In this document: piece after piece, positions 1 to 6,431 of the stretch
Layout of the letters: every line of letters starts with the position of its first letter
Numbering within the stretch: position 1 is the first letter of the stretch
Source: Candidatus Hodarchaeota archaeon
GTDB lineage: Archaea > Asgardarchaeota > Heimdallarchaeia > Hodarchaeales > Hodarchaeaceae
Direction: 5' to 3'
Length of the DNA: 13,573 bases
NCBI GenBank assembly: GCA_016840305.1
Contig: JAEOSP010000593.1
Coordinates: forward strand, 1-13,573
Notes under the pieces: model-generated
The model's input: the letters and a program-made list of their open reading frames with translations, nothing else
Told to the model about the DNA's origin: nothing
Database searches by the model: none
Position numbers and translations under genes: made by a program

Positions 1-299
1 ACACCGTCGCTAATAGGTCCAGGTTGTACAATTACATCTATATCAGGTACATCAGAAAACTTGGGAGTACAATTTGGAGAAAGCCAAATCGCATCACTGA
101 TCTTCTTGCCAATTTTCTCTTTGTTTACTTCAAAAGCAGCAACAAATTCAATATCCTTCACATGATAATCACCAAATTTGACATGCATCAGTCCAGGAAC
201 ACGTGTATCTGGTTTTTCATTGCGATAGTAATGAACTCCTTGTATCAATGCTGAAGCGCAGTTTCCTAATCCTGCAATTGCTACTCTAATTTTTCCCAT
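1..299 (-). CDS. ino1: myo-inositol-1-phosphate synthase, N-terminal part (runs off left edge)
   Basis: This is a partial gene: the first 99 codons, read on the minus strand from the ATG at 299-297. The enzyme converts glucose 6-phosphate to inositol 3-phosphate using NAD. In archaea the product feeds inositol phospholipid headgroups and sometimes inositol-based solutes. The protein opens with the Rossmann-fold segment [13 protein letters not shown] (residues 4-16), followed by [22 protein letters not shown] (split around residues 35-56), which is the pattern of the short actinobacterial/archaeal form of the family. NAD-binding glycines are at 10 and 12. An SD site AGGAAGG (complement of 309-315) lies 9 nt before the start and supports it. 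The catalytic C-terminal domain lies outside the window. The Roadblock-like gene is upstream on the same strand, 138 bp away, so co-transcription is possible but not shown. Confidence 0.9.
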   Translation of the reverse strand, partial: MGKIRVAIAGLGNCASALIQGVHYYRNEKPDTRVPGLMHVKFGDYHVKDIEFVAAFEVNKEKIGKKISDAIWLSPNCTPKFSDVPDIDVIVQPGPISDG

Positions 300-330
300 G
301 AATATCTACCTTCCTTTAAAAGCCATTTTT

Positions 331-348
331 ACGTCAAGTAGTGGACGT
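331..348. repeat. short inverted repeat upstream of ino1
   Basis: ACGTC at 331-335 pairs with GACGT at 344-348 across an 8-nt spacer. It sits about 32-49 nt before the inositol-phosphate synthase start and could be a regulator site. The arms are only 5 bp, so chance occurrence is quite possible. Confidence 0.25.
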
Positions 349-437
349 TAGACATTGTAAGGTGAAAAGTCTGGAAATTAAAAAGTTACTTGATTAGTTG
401 TTAGAAGCCTTTGAAAAATAACATAAATACGATTTTT

Positions 438-836
438 TCATGTTTTGTGCAAATTTTTCTCAACCGATGTTACAATATTCTTTAGAAAAGGTAAAACTTT
501 GTTCATAAGATTAGGACTGGTCTGAATAATCATGTACAAATCTAATTCTCCTGATATATCATCAACATAGTAAACTTTTATCTTCGTAGCAACAACAAGA
601 CTATCTAGAAATTCATCTGTTAATTTCAATTTTTCTCGTGTTGATTCGAATGACATAATAAGATAAGAAAACATGCTCTCAAGAGACCATTGATCCGCAC
701 ATTCTCCTACGCTATAAATCAGAAGTCCATCACTATCTACAAGGGATATGCATGCAGGAAGGTCAATTCCGCTAAAAACACTATTGAAAATTTTGATAAT
801 TTCATGAGTTCCCAAGTAAATTCCCTGTATTGACAT
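438..836 (-). CDS. small Roadblock/LC7-like domain protein
   Basis: A 132-residue soluble protein with no signal peptide or membrane segment. The order of elements resembles the Roadblock/LC7 (longin-related) fold: a first helix (about 10-22), a beta hairpin PACISLVDSDGLLIYSVGE (27-45) of the 'gaalvd.dGl.iy' type, a long helix (about 50-68), the strands LDSLVVATKIKVYYVDD (78-93) and LDLYMIIQTSP (98-108), and a final helix (111-129). Family members act as dimeric platforms for small GTPases (MglB, Ragulator-like) and are abundant in Asgard archaea. That role is an inference here, because no GTPase gene is in the window. The upstream SD is weak (AAAGGT, about 11 nt from the ATG). The gene is divergent from the oxidoreductase operon and upstream of ino1 on the same strand. 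It could instead be another small alpha/beta sensor domain. Confidence 0.6.
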   Translation of the reverse strand: MSIQGIYLGTHEIIKIFNSVFSGIDLPACISLVDSDGLLIYSVGECADQWSLESMFSYLIMSFESTREKLKLTDEFLDSLVVATKIKVYYVDDISGELDLYMIIQTSPNLMNKVLPFLKNIVTSVEKNLHKT

Positions 837-958
837 TAGGAGTGGCGACCTTTAAAAACTTCACCGTACCTTAATAATCTCTCTTTGGACTAAAATCTTA
901 ATAACCTATGAAGAATAGTTTAATCGTTTATTGGGTTTTACTTGAAAAAGATAGTTAC

Positions 959-970
959 GATCATATGATC
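959..970. promoter_or_regulatory. perfect 12-bp palindrome in divergent promoter region
   Basis: GATCATATGATC is perfectly self-complementary. It lies in the 267-bp region between the Roadblock-like gene (minus) and the 2-oxoacid oxidoreductase operon (plus). Its position, 123 bp and 134 bp from the two start codons, would suit a dimeric regulator serving either side. The operator role is inference. Nothing else of note was seen between 837 and 1055. Confidence 0.3.
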
Positions 971-1059
971 CAAAGATAATGAGTCGTTTTCGATAAACAA
1001 AGATTACTTGATTTAATGAGATTCAATATTTCTTTAGTTATCTTGAAGAACTCATATGC

Positions 1060-1069
1060 ATAAATAAAT
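1060..1069 (+). promoter_or_regulatory. candidate archaeal TATA box for the oxidoreductase operon
   Basis: ATAAATAAAT is centred about 40 nt before the ATG at 1104. Transcription would be expected to start roughly 25-30 nt downstream of a TATA box, near 1090, giving a very short leader. This agrees with the absence of an SD site before the ATG. In such an AT-rich sequence, TATA-like strings are common. Confidence 0.35.
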
Positions 1070-1103
1070 CCTAAAATTTTCAATGTAATGGACGTATATT
1101 ATT

Positions 1104-2810
1104 ATGAAAGATGTTTCTATAGTATTATGTGGTGAAGCAGGACAAGGAATCGCTACTGTTGAACAATTAGTTACTGGAATGCTCAAATTATCAGGTTACC
1201 ATGTCTATAGCACTTCGGAATTCATGTCAAGGATCCGAGGGGGTACCAACTCAACTTTAATACGTGTATCAGAGAAAAAATCTAGAACAGCATTTTTAGA
1301 TAGAATTGATATTTTATTCCCTTTAAGTTTAAAGGCTTTGAACCATTTGAAAGAAAAGATATCTCCGGATACAGTGATAATAGGTGAAGAAGGAAATATA
1401 AATGAAAACTATTGCCCGAATAAGAGCAATGTGATCAAAGTTGACTTCTCAACATTAGCAGACGAAATAGGAGGAAAAATCTACACTAATATCTTAGCAG
1501 TTGGAATTATTCTATCTCTTTTCGGTGTGAAAGATGATATACCTTTAAACTATTTAAAAAAGCAATTTAGCTCGAAAGGGGATACAATTGTTGCAAATAA
1601 CATCAAAGCTTGTGAGAAAGGTAGCGAAATAGGAAAAAAACTAGTAAATGAAGGAAAAATCAACATTTCACTACAAACTGATGAATCAGTTGAAAATTAT
1701 ATTACCTTGAACGGATCACAAGCAATAGCAATGGGTAGCATGGCAGCAGGGATGAATTTTATATCTAGTTATCCTATGTCTCCTTCGACAGGAGTACTTG
1801 TCTTTCTTTCACAGAAAGCAGAAGAATTTGGAATAATAATAGATCAAGCCGAAGATGAAATCGCTGCAGTTAATAAAGGAGTAGGAGCATGGTATACTGG
1901 CGCAAGAGCAATGATTACAACATCTGGAGGTGGTTTTGCACTCATGACTGAAGGACTGTCATTATCAGGAATATTAGAGACTCCGATGGTATTCCATATT
2001 GCTCAAAGACCTGGACCTGGAACAGGTTTACCTACACGAACGGGGCAAGAAGATTTACAATTTGTACTCAATGCTGGACATGGAGAATTCGCACGAGCAA
2101 TTTTTGCTCCAGGTACGGCTGAGGAAGGATTTTATTTAACCCAACATGCTTTCAATCTCGCGGATAAGTACCAGATCCCTGTTTTCATTCTTACCGATCA
2201 ATTTTTTGTTGACTCGCATTATGTGATTCCAGATCTTGATTTATCAGGAGTTAAGAATATAAAACGTGTCATTAAAACAAAATCCGACTATAAAAGATAC
2301 TTACTAACGGAAGATGGGATCTCTCCAAGAGGAGTTCCTGGATACGGTGAAGGTTTCGTTAATGTAGATAGTGATGAACACGATGAGGAAGGCCATATCA
2401 CTGAAGATGTTCACTATTTACGTCCCAAAATGGTGGAAAAACGACTTTATAAGAAATTGGAACTATTAGAAAAGAACACGATTTTACCAGAACTAATTGG
2501 ACCCGAAAATTATTCAATCCTCGTCACTGGATGGGGAACAACTTACAGTGTGATTAAAGAGGCACTAGAAGAAATAAATCGAAAGGATATAGCTTTTCTT
2601 CATTTTAAACAAGTATATCCATTATCTAAAGACAATGTGGAATACTTTAGAAAAGCAAAAAAAACAGCTGTCATTGAAAACAATGCTACCGCTCAATTTG
2701 GAAAAGTAGTTAAATTAGAATTAGATGTTAAAATTGATGAGCAGTTCCTAAAGTTTAATGGAATGCCATTCAGTGTTGAAGAAGTAAAGGAGTTTTTGAA
2801 TAAGTTATAA
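1104..2810 (+). CDS. 2-oxoacid:ferredoxin oxidoreductase, fused gamma-alpha subunit
   Basis: Large subunit of a cytoplasmic ferredoxin-dependent 2-oxoacid oxidoreductase, which interconverts a 2-oxoacid plus CoA with acyl-CoA, CO2 and reduced ferredoxin. The 568-residue chain is a fusion. The gamma domain is at about 1-185 (GEAGQG at 10-15, SRIRGG at 42-47). The alpha pyrimidine-binding domain is at about 197-385, with YPMSPST at 223-229 in the place of the classical YPITPS signature and QRPGPGTGLPTRTGQEDL at 301-318. A C-terminal transketolase-C-like domain is at about 465-568 (VTGWGTTYSVIKEAL). The acidic stretch DEHDEEGHITED (424-435) is typical of the two-subunit class. The beta subunit follows 20 nt after the stop codon (start chosen at 2831). 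The substrate (pyruvate, 2-oxoglutarate or a branched-chain 2-oxoacid) cannot be fixed from sequence. No SD precedes the ATG, so near-leaderless translation is likely. Confidence 0.93.
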   Translation: MKDVSIVLCGEAGQGIATVEQLVTGMLKLSGYHVYSTSEFMSRIRGGTNSTLIRVSEKKSRTAFLDRIDILFPLSLKALNHLKEKISPDTVIIGEEGNINENYCPNKSNVIKVDFSTLADEIGGKIYTNILAVGIILSLFGVKDDIPLNYLKKQFSSKGDTIVANNIKACEKGSEIGKKLVNEGKINISLQTDESVENYITLNGSQAIAMGSMAAGMNFISSYPMSPSTGVLVFLSQKAEEFGIIIDQAEDEIAAVNKGVGAWYTGARAMITTSGGGFALMTEGLSLSGILETPMVFHIAQRPGPGTGLPTRTGQEDLQFVLNAGHGEFARAIFAPGTAEEGFYLTQHAFNLADKYQIPVFILTDQFFVDSHYVIPDLDLSGVKNIKRVIKTKSDYKRYLLTEDGISPRGVPGYGEGFVNVDSDEHDEEGHITEDVHYLRPKMVEKRLYKKLELLEKNTILPELIGPENYSILVTGWGTTYSVIKEALEEINRKDIAFLHFKQVYPLSKDNVEYFRKAKKTAVIENNATAQFGKVVKLELDVKIDEQFLKFNGMPFSVEEVKEFLNKL

Positions 2811-2830
2811 CCATATAGGAGATGAAAAAA

Positions 2831-3694
2831 ATGGATACAAGTATTTATGATATGCCAAAAGAAACTGACATTGCTTGGTGTGGAGGCTGTGGAAACTTTA
2901 GCATTTTACGTACAGTCAAACAAGCACTATCAGAACTAAATATTGAACCAAAAAATCTAGTAATGGCATCAGGTATAGGACAGGCAGCAAAAACTCCTCA
3001 CTATCTTAGAACAAATATTTTTAACGGTTTGCATGGACGAGCTGTAGCTGCAGCTATGGCAATTAAAGCAACTAACCCGGAATTAACTGTTATCGTTGAG
3101 AGTGGAGATGGATGTTCTTTTGGAGAAGGTGGTAACCATTTCGTACACAACATTCTGAGAAATCCAAACATAACACACATAGCCCATGATAACATGGTTT
3201 ATGGATTAACAAAAGGTCAAGCAAGCCCCACAAGCCAATACGGTTTCAGAACTCCCGTACAAGTTCAGGGAGTGACCAATGAACCTTTTAATCCCGTCGC
3301 ATTAGCTATTTCTCTCAACGCTTCCTTTGTTGCACGAGCATCTATAGCGGACGCAGAAAAAGCAAAAGTAATCATAAAAATGGCAATTTCTAATAAAGGT
3401 TATTCTTTTGTCGATTTATTGCAACCATGTGTTACTTTTAACAAACTGAATACGTGGAAATGGTTTAAAGAAAATGTTTATTATCTAGATGAATCACACG
3501 ATACAACTAATCGAGCTGAAGCATTTAAACTGGCAACTGATAAAGGAAAACTACCCTTAGGAGTGTTTTACACCAATGAAAAACTTTCTTTCGAAGATCA
3601 TTTACCAGTGTATAAGATTAATAAGGAGCCATTATTCAAACGTGAAGCGAACTTGCCTCAACTCCAAAAATTAATTGATTCAATGCGCAATTGA
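2831..3694 (+). CDS. 2-oxoacid:ferredoxin oxidoreductase, TPP-binding beta subunit
   Basis: The catalytic partner of the preceding subunit; it binds thiamine pyrophosphate and one [4Fe-4S] cluster. An upstream in-frame ATG at 2822 directly abuts the SD site AGGAG (2817-2821), whereas the ATG at 2831 has a normal 9-nt spacing, so 2831 is chosen (287 residues). Residues from this start: the cluster motif WCGGCGNF at 16-23 (Cys17, Cys20) and a third Cys in LLQPCVTFN (Cys200). The TPP/Mg site is GDG at 92-94 followed by FGEGGNHF (97-104) and DNMVYGLTKGQ (120-130) with Asn121. The position that holds the remaining cluster cysteine in the Sulfolobus-type enzyme (GIGC) is Gln here (GIGQAAKTPHY, Gln51). 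A GAGGA/TCCTC hairpin with a T-rich tail follows the stop. Confidence 0.93.
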   Translation: MDTSIYDMPKETDIAWCGGCGNFSILRTVKQALSELNIEPKNLVMASGIGQAAKTPHYLRTNIFNGLHGRAVAAAMAIKATNPELTVIVESGDGCSFGEGGNHFVHNILRNPNITHIAHDNMVYGLTKGQASPTSQYGFRTPVQVQGVTNEPFNPVALAISLNASFVARASIADAEKAKVIIKMAISNKGYSFVDLLQPCVTFNKLNTWKWFKENVYYLDESHDTTNRAEAFKLATDKGKLPLGVFYTNEKLSFEDHLPVYKINKEPLFKREANLPQLQKLIDSMRN

Positions 3695-3698
3695 AATC

Positions 3699-3728
3699 GA
3701 GGATTTTTCCTCCATTTCTTCTTTCTTT
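3699..3728 (+). terminator. hairpin plus T-rich tract after the oxidoreductase operon
   Basis: GAGGA (3699-3703) pairs with TCCTC (3708-3712) around a TTTT loop, followed by a pyrimidine-rich, T-rich stretch to about 3728. It lies 4 nt after the beta-subunit stop. Archaeal termination depends mainly on T tracts, so the tract itself is the stronger argument. Confidence 0.45.
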
Positions 3729-3802
3729 ATATCGTTCCCGTTCCGAGAAAAAACATAATGAATACTGCATTATTCCTTTCACCAATGAAGGAGTGTTAAA
3801 GC

Positions 3803-4546
3803 TTGGTAAAAATAGTTCTATTTGATCTTGATGGTACCCTTTATGATTATGAACATGCTAATAAAGAAGGATTGATCAAAGCTTATGATTTCTGGAAAAA
3901 ACACTCTAAGAACACAACAGTTCAAGAGTTCAATGGACTCTACTCAGAAAGTCGAGCGTGGATCAAGAAGTTCCTTGCGGATACAGCAGCTTCCCACTCT
4001 CGGGCCCTTTACTTTCAAAAATTTGTTGAAACTGCGACTGGTTCCCCAAATACGGATCTTATTACGGCATTGAACGAAGCTTATTATAGCGGATTTTTCA
4101 AAGCGATGGTACCTTTTCCAAATTTACTTGATACTCTGAAGAAACTCAAGAACTTAAACTACAAATTAGGTATTGTAACCAACATGCAAGCCAATGTTCA
4201 ATATAAGAAGCTAAGTATTCTCGGAATCGGTAATGTGTTTGATTGTATTGTTACCTCAGAGGCAGTTGGCCATGAGAAACCACACCCGCTAATATTCTCC
4301 CATACATTGTCATTAATGAATGGTACTCCAAAAAATACGTACATGATTGGAGATTCAATTGAAAATGACATTGAACCTGCAGCCTTTATAGGAATTACCC
4401 CAATTTGGTTTAACTCAAAATCGGATAACTCTGTTTTAAAAGAGGAATTCAATTTTCAAGTAATTTCTGACTATTATGATTTAGAGTCAAAAATTATATT
4501 TAGACAATTAGATAATATTGAGGGGCATTCAGGTAATTTACAATAA
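3803..4546 (+). CDS. HAD-superfamily phosphatase (subfamily I, helical cap)
   Basis: A 247-residue haloacid dehalogenase-type hydrolase, probably a small-molecule phosphatase; the substrate is unknown. All four motifs are present: I, FDLDGT (7-12; nucleophile Asp8, acid/base Asp10); II, IVTN (124-127; Thr126); III, Lys159 in GHEKPHPLIF; IV, GDSIENDIEPA (183-193; Asp184, Asp189). A helical C1-type cap spans about residues 15-100 between motifs I and II. The start is TTG: the SD site AAGGAG at 3788-3793 is 9 nt upstream, and an in-frame TAA at 3797-3799 excludes any earlier start. It follows the oxidoreductase operon by 108 bp, with a terminator-like element between, so it is probably a separate unit. 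Its last 9 bp overlap the 3' end of the convergent unknown gene. Confidence 0.9.
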   Translation: MVKIVLFDLDGTLYDYEHANKEGLIKAYDFWKKHSKNTTVQEFNGLYSESRAWIKKFLADTAASHSRALYFQKFVETATGSPNTDLITALNEAYYSGFFKAMVPFPNLLDTLKKLKNLNYKLGIVTNMQANVQYKKLSILGIGNVFDCIVTSEAVGHEKPHPLIFSHTLSLMNGTPKNTYMIGDSIENDIEPAAFIGITPIWFNSKSDNSVLKEEFNFQVISDYYDLESKIIFRQLDNIEGHSGNLQ

Positions 4547-5929
4547 CTTTATTTTACCAGTAAATATGGGATTGCGTATATTTTTTTCATCTTCTACTAA
4601 GTGGTAATTTAAACTTATAATGGAATCAAGCTCCTCTGTATAAGATGAAAAGGAAAGATTAACTTCAGAATCAGGGAGTATTAAATGTTTTTGATAATCC
4701 AGTGTGATTTTACTCCCAGAAGTGCTTATAAGCTTTGCATTATCTAAAAAAATTGTGAGATCTGACTTATTCCTAATTGTATATGTACAGAAATCATTGA
4801 TTTCACACGATACATCCAAAACATTAGAATACCAGTATTGAAGTGCTTCCTTAATAGCTTTCTGTAACCCTTGAGTTATTGTTTCAAGATTTTCTTTTAG
4901 GAGATTATGTATACGGATTATTCTCCCATTTTGAATAAAAAAATAGATTTGAGAAATATCAGATTCATTCAGAGAAAAGGAGCTACATTTCTTTTCGAGA
5001 GGGAACGCAAGGATTGCTGCTAACAGCGATAAAAAAGAATTACCAGTTATAGTGGATATTTGACAGAATACCTCATGCAGGTTATTTCTGGATACTTTTG
5101 GAAGTTTAGAATTGTACAAAGTACGTAGAGCAATAAAATCCGAACTTTTCCATTCTTCCGTATTATACAAACACAAGCGATCAAGAAAATTTAGAATTTC
5201 CAGGGTTGAATTACACTTCCACTCTTCAATATAATCAAATGTTTTTCCCCCATCCTCCTTTAATTGTGGTAAAATAGAGTCACCTTCCTTAAATGAGTCA
5301 TATAGACGAAGAGCAAGACTTTCTGCGATATTAGGATTTTTTCTAATTGGCAAAGGGAGTAAGAAGTAAAAAGAATAATATGTAAATATATGTTGAAGAT
5401 TGAGGGAGTTTAGAGGAATATAAATGAAATATCCTTCTAGTTTTGTATTAAATATGCCTGAATAAACAGTTGCTACGACCTTTATAACAGGGCGGGATTT
5501 TTGACGCTTCTTTGATATCCTTAGATTTTGAGTAATTTGTTTCCAAATAGAGAGAAATAATATGTCATATTCTTTTGTGATATCTACTATACTCAGATCC
5601 TTTTTCTTTGTTGGATATCTGTATAATCTCTTTGATTTCTTTTGTATATCCTCCAGAATTTGTGTCTCTTCATTTCTAAATGTATCTCCATGTTGTAAAA
5701 CACCTTTATAGTTGTAATAGTACAAACGCACCTCTGAACCAGACTTGATAGCAATAATATATGATAACCAAGGTTCATTAAGAATGGTTAACCTCGGCAG
5801 GTTGGGTAAACCAGTTTTTACAGATGTAAGACGTTTAAGTTTGTACAACTCTCCCCATTCGGCACTTTTTGCTTTGACTTCTTTTCGCAACAATGATGCT
5901 AATACCTTTATAATTTTGCGTGATACCAT
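4538..5929 (-). CDS. unrecognised 463-residue protein
   Basis: I do not recognise this family. The chain starts with a basic, probably helical segment (about 1-33). A hydrophobic strand-rich stretch LSYIIAIKSGSEVRLYYYNYKG (split around 55-76) resembles the beginning of a longin/roadblock-type sensor, but this is weak. A strand-rich, aromatic region lies at about 148-195, helical regions at about 200-310 and 342-368, and a beta-rich C-terminal 90 residues (about 372-463) could be an immunoglobulin-like sandwich. There is no convincing signal peptide; two hydrophobic stretches (180-194, 299-311) are short for membrane helices. The start at 5929 is supported by GAGG 4 nt upstream in the mRNA. 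The 3' end overlaps the HAD gene by 9 bp, and the gene is divergent from the molybdenum hydroxylase operon. A long intact frame with a start signal argues for a real gene; function is unknown. Confidence 0.75.
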   Translation of the reverse strand: MVSRKIIKVLASLLRKEVKAKSAEWGELYKLKRLTSVKTGLPNLPRLTILNEPWLSYIIAIKSGSEVRLYYYNYKGVLQHGDTFRNEETQILEDIQKKSKRLYRYPTKKKDLSIVDITKEYDILFLSIWKQITQNLRISKKRQKSRPVIKVVATVYSGIFNTKLEGYFIYIPLNSLNLQHIFTYYSFYFLLPLPIRKNPNIAESLALRLYDSFKEGDSILPQLKEDGGKTFDYIEEWKCNSTLEILNFLDRLCLYNTEEWKSSDFIALRTLYNSKLPKVSRNNLHEVFCQISTITGNSFLSLLAAILAFPLEKKCSSFSLNESDISQIYFFIQNGRIIRIHNLLKENLETITQGLQKAIKEALQYWYSNVLDVSCEINDFCTYTIRNKSDLTIFLDNAKLISTSGSKITLDYQKHLILPDSEVNLSFSSYTEELDSIISLNYHLVEDEKNIRNPIFTGKIKLL

Positions 5930-5935
5930 CCTGCC

Positions 5936-5969
5936 TCAAGCCTTTAGCTTGATGAAATACTTCATCAAG
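5936..5969 (-). promoter_or_regulatory. two mutually exclusive hairpins in the leader of the unknown gene
   Basis: CTTGATGAA (5948-5956) and TTCATCAAG (5961-5969) form a perfect 9-bp inverted repeat with a 4-nt loop. In addition TCAAGC (5936-5941) pairs perfectly with GCTTGA (5947-5952), so the two hairpins share bases and cannot coexist. In the mRNA of the minus-strand gene the start-proximal hairpin ends inside the presumed SD GAGG (complement of 5934-5937), 7 nt before the ATG, and so could mask it. The 9-bp repeat alone could equally be a DNA operator for either divergent gene. Confidence 0.45.
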
Positions 5970-6065
5970 AATTAATATTTTTCTGTTTTCGATTAGAATT
6001 GAATCTATAGAACGAGGAAAACATCATATTTTCTTAGAATTTATCTCCTTTTTTTGTGAACAAAG

Positions 6066-6076
6066 AATAATATTTT
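6066..6076 (+). promoter_or_regulatory. candidate TATA box for the molybdenum hydroxylase operon
   Basis: The A/T string AATAATATTTT lies about 35-45 nt before the ATG at 6110, so a transcript would begin roughly 10-20 nt before the start. A weak SD (AGGT, 6097-6100) is 9 nt from the ATG. In an AT-rich genome this match is suggestive only. Confidence 0.3.
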
Positions 6077-6109
6077 TCAATATAGCAATTCAAAATAGGT
6101 ACACTTACC

Positions 6110-6406
6110 ATGAAAATCCACGTTCAATTATTTGGAAAACTTGGGGTTAATTTAGGTTCAGAAGTGGAATTAGAACTTCTAAACGAAAATCCCTCTATTC
6201 GTGATGTAATTTCCCTATTAATTAAAAAGGATCCTTCTTTGAACTTTGTACTTCTCAATCATGATGAAATTAGTCAAGGAACAATTCTTTTAATTAATGG
6301 ACACGGTGTAAATAGATCAACCACAGGATTAGATACACTCTTGGTTTCCCAAGATCGCATTACAATCGATCGAATTGGTTTCCTTGAAATTGTGGGTGGA
6401 GGATAG
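6110..6406 (+). CDS. MoaD/ThiS-family sulfur-carrier protein (ubiquitin-like)
   Basis: A 98-residue beta-grasp protein. In the MoaD family the C-terminal Gly-Gly is adenylated and converted to a thiocarboxylate that supplies the dithiolene sulfurs of molybdopterin; archaeal relatives can also be protein modifiers (SAMP/Urm1-like). The chain shows KIHVQLFGKLG (2-12), a central helix (about 29-40), the signature TILLINGHGV (58-67) then GLDTLL (73-78), and the C-terminus EIVGGG (93-98) exposing glycines as required. It is the first gene of the run, 22-25 nt before the molybdopterin-binding subunit. Context therefore points to cofactor supply for that enzyme rather than thiamine synthesis. Neither an E1-like MoeB nor MoaE is in the window, so activation must rely on genes elsewhere. 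Confidence 0.82.
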   Translation: MKIHVQLFGKLGVNLGSEVELELLNENPSIRDVISLLIKKDPSLNFVLLNHDEISQGTILLINGHGVNRSTTGLDTLLVSQDRITIDRIGFLEIVGGG

Positions 6407-6431
6407 ATTAAAACCGTAAATATCAAATGTG

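Noticed and set aside
1088..1103. ATG at 1088 as an earlier start for the gamma-alpha subunit.
   Set aside because: It is in a different frame from the gene, and the N-terminus from 1104 already matches the family.
5745..5975. A 76-residue plus-strand open frame spanning the 5' end of the unknown gene.
   Set aside because: It is largely antisense to the 463-residue gene, which has its own start signal, and resembles no family.
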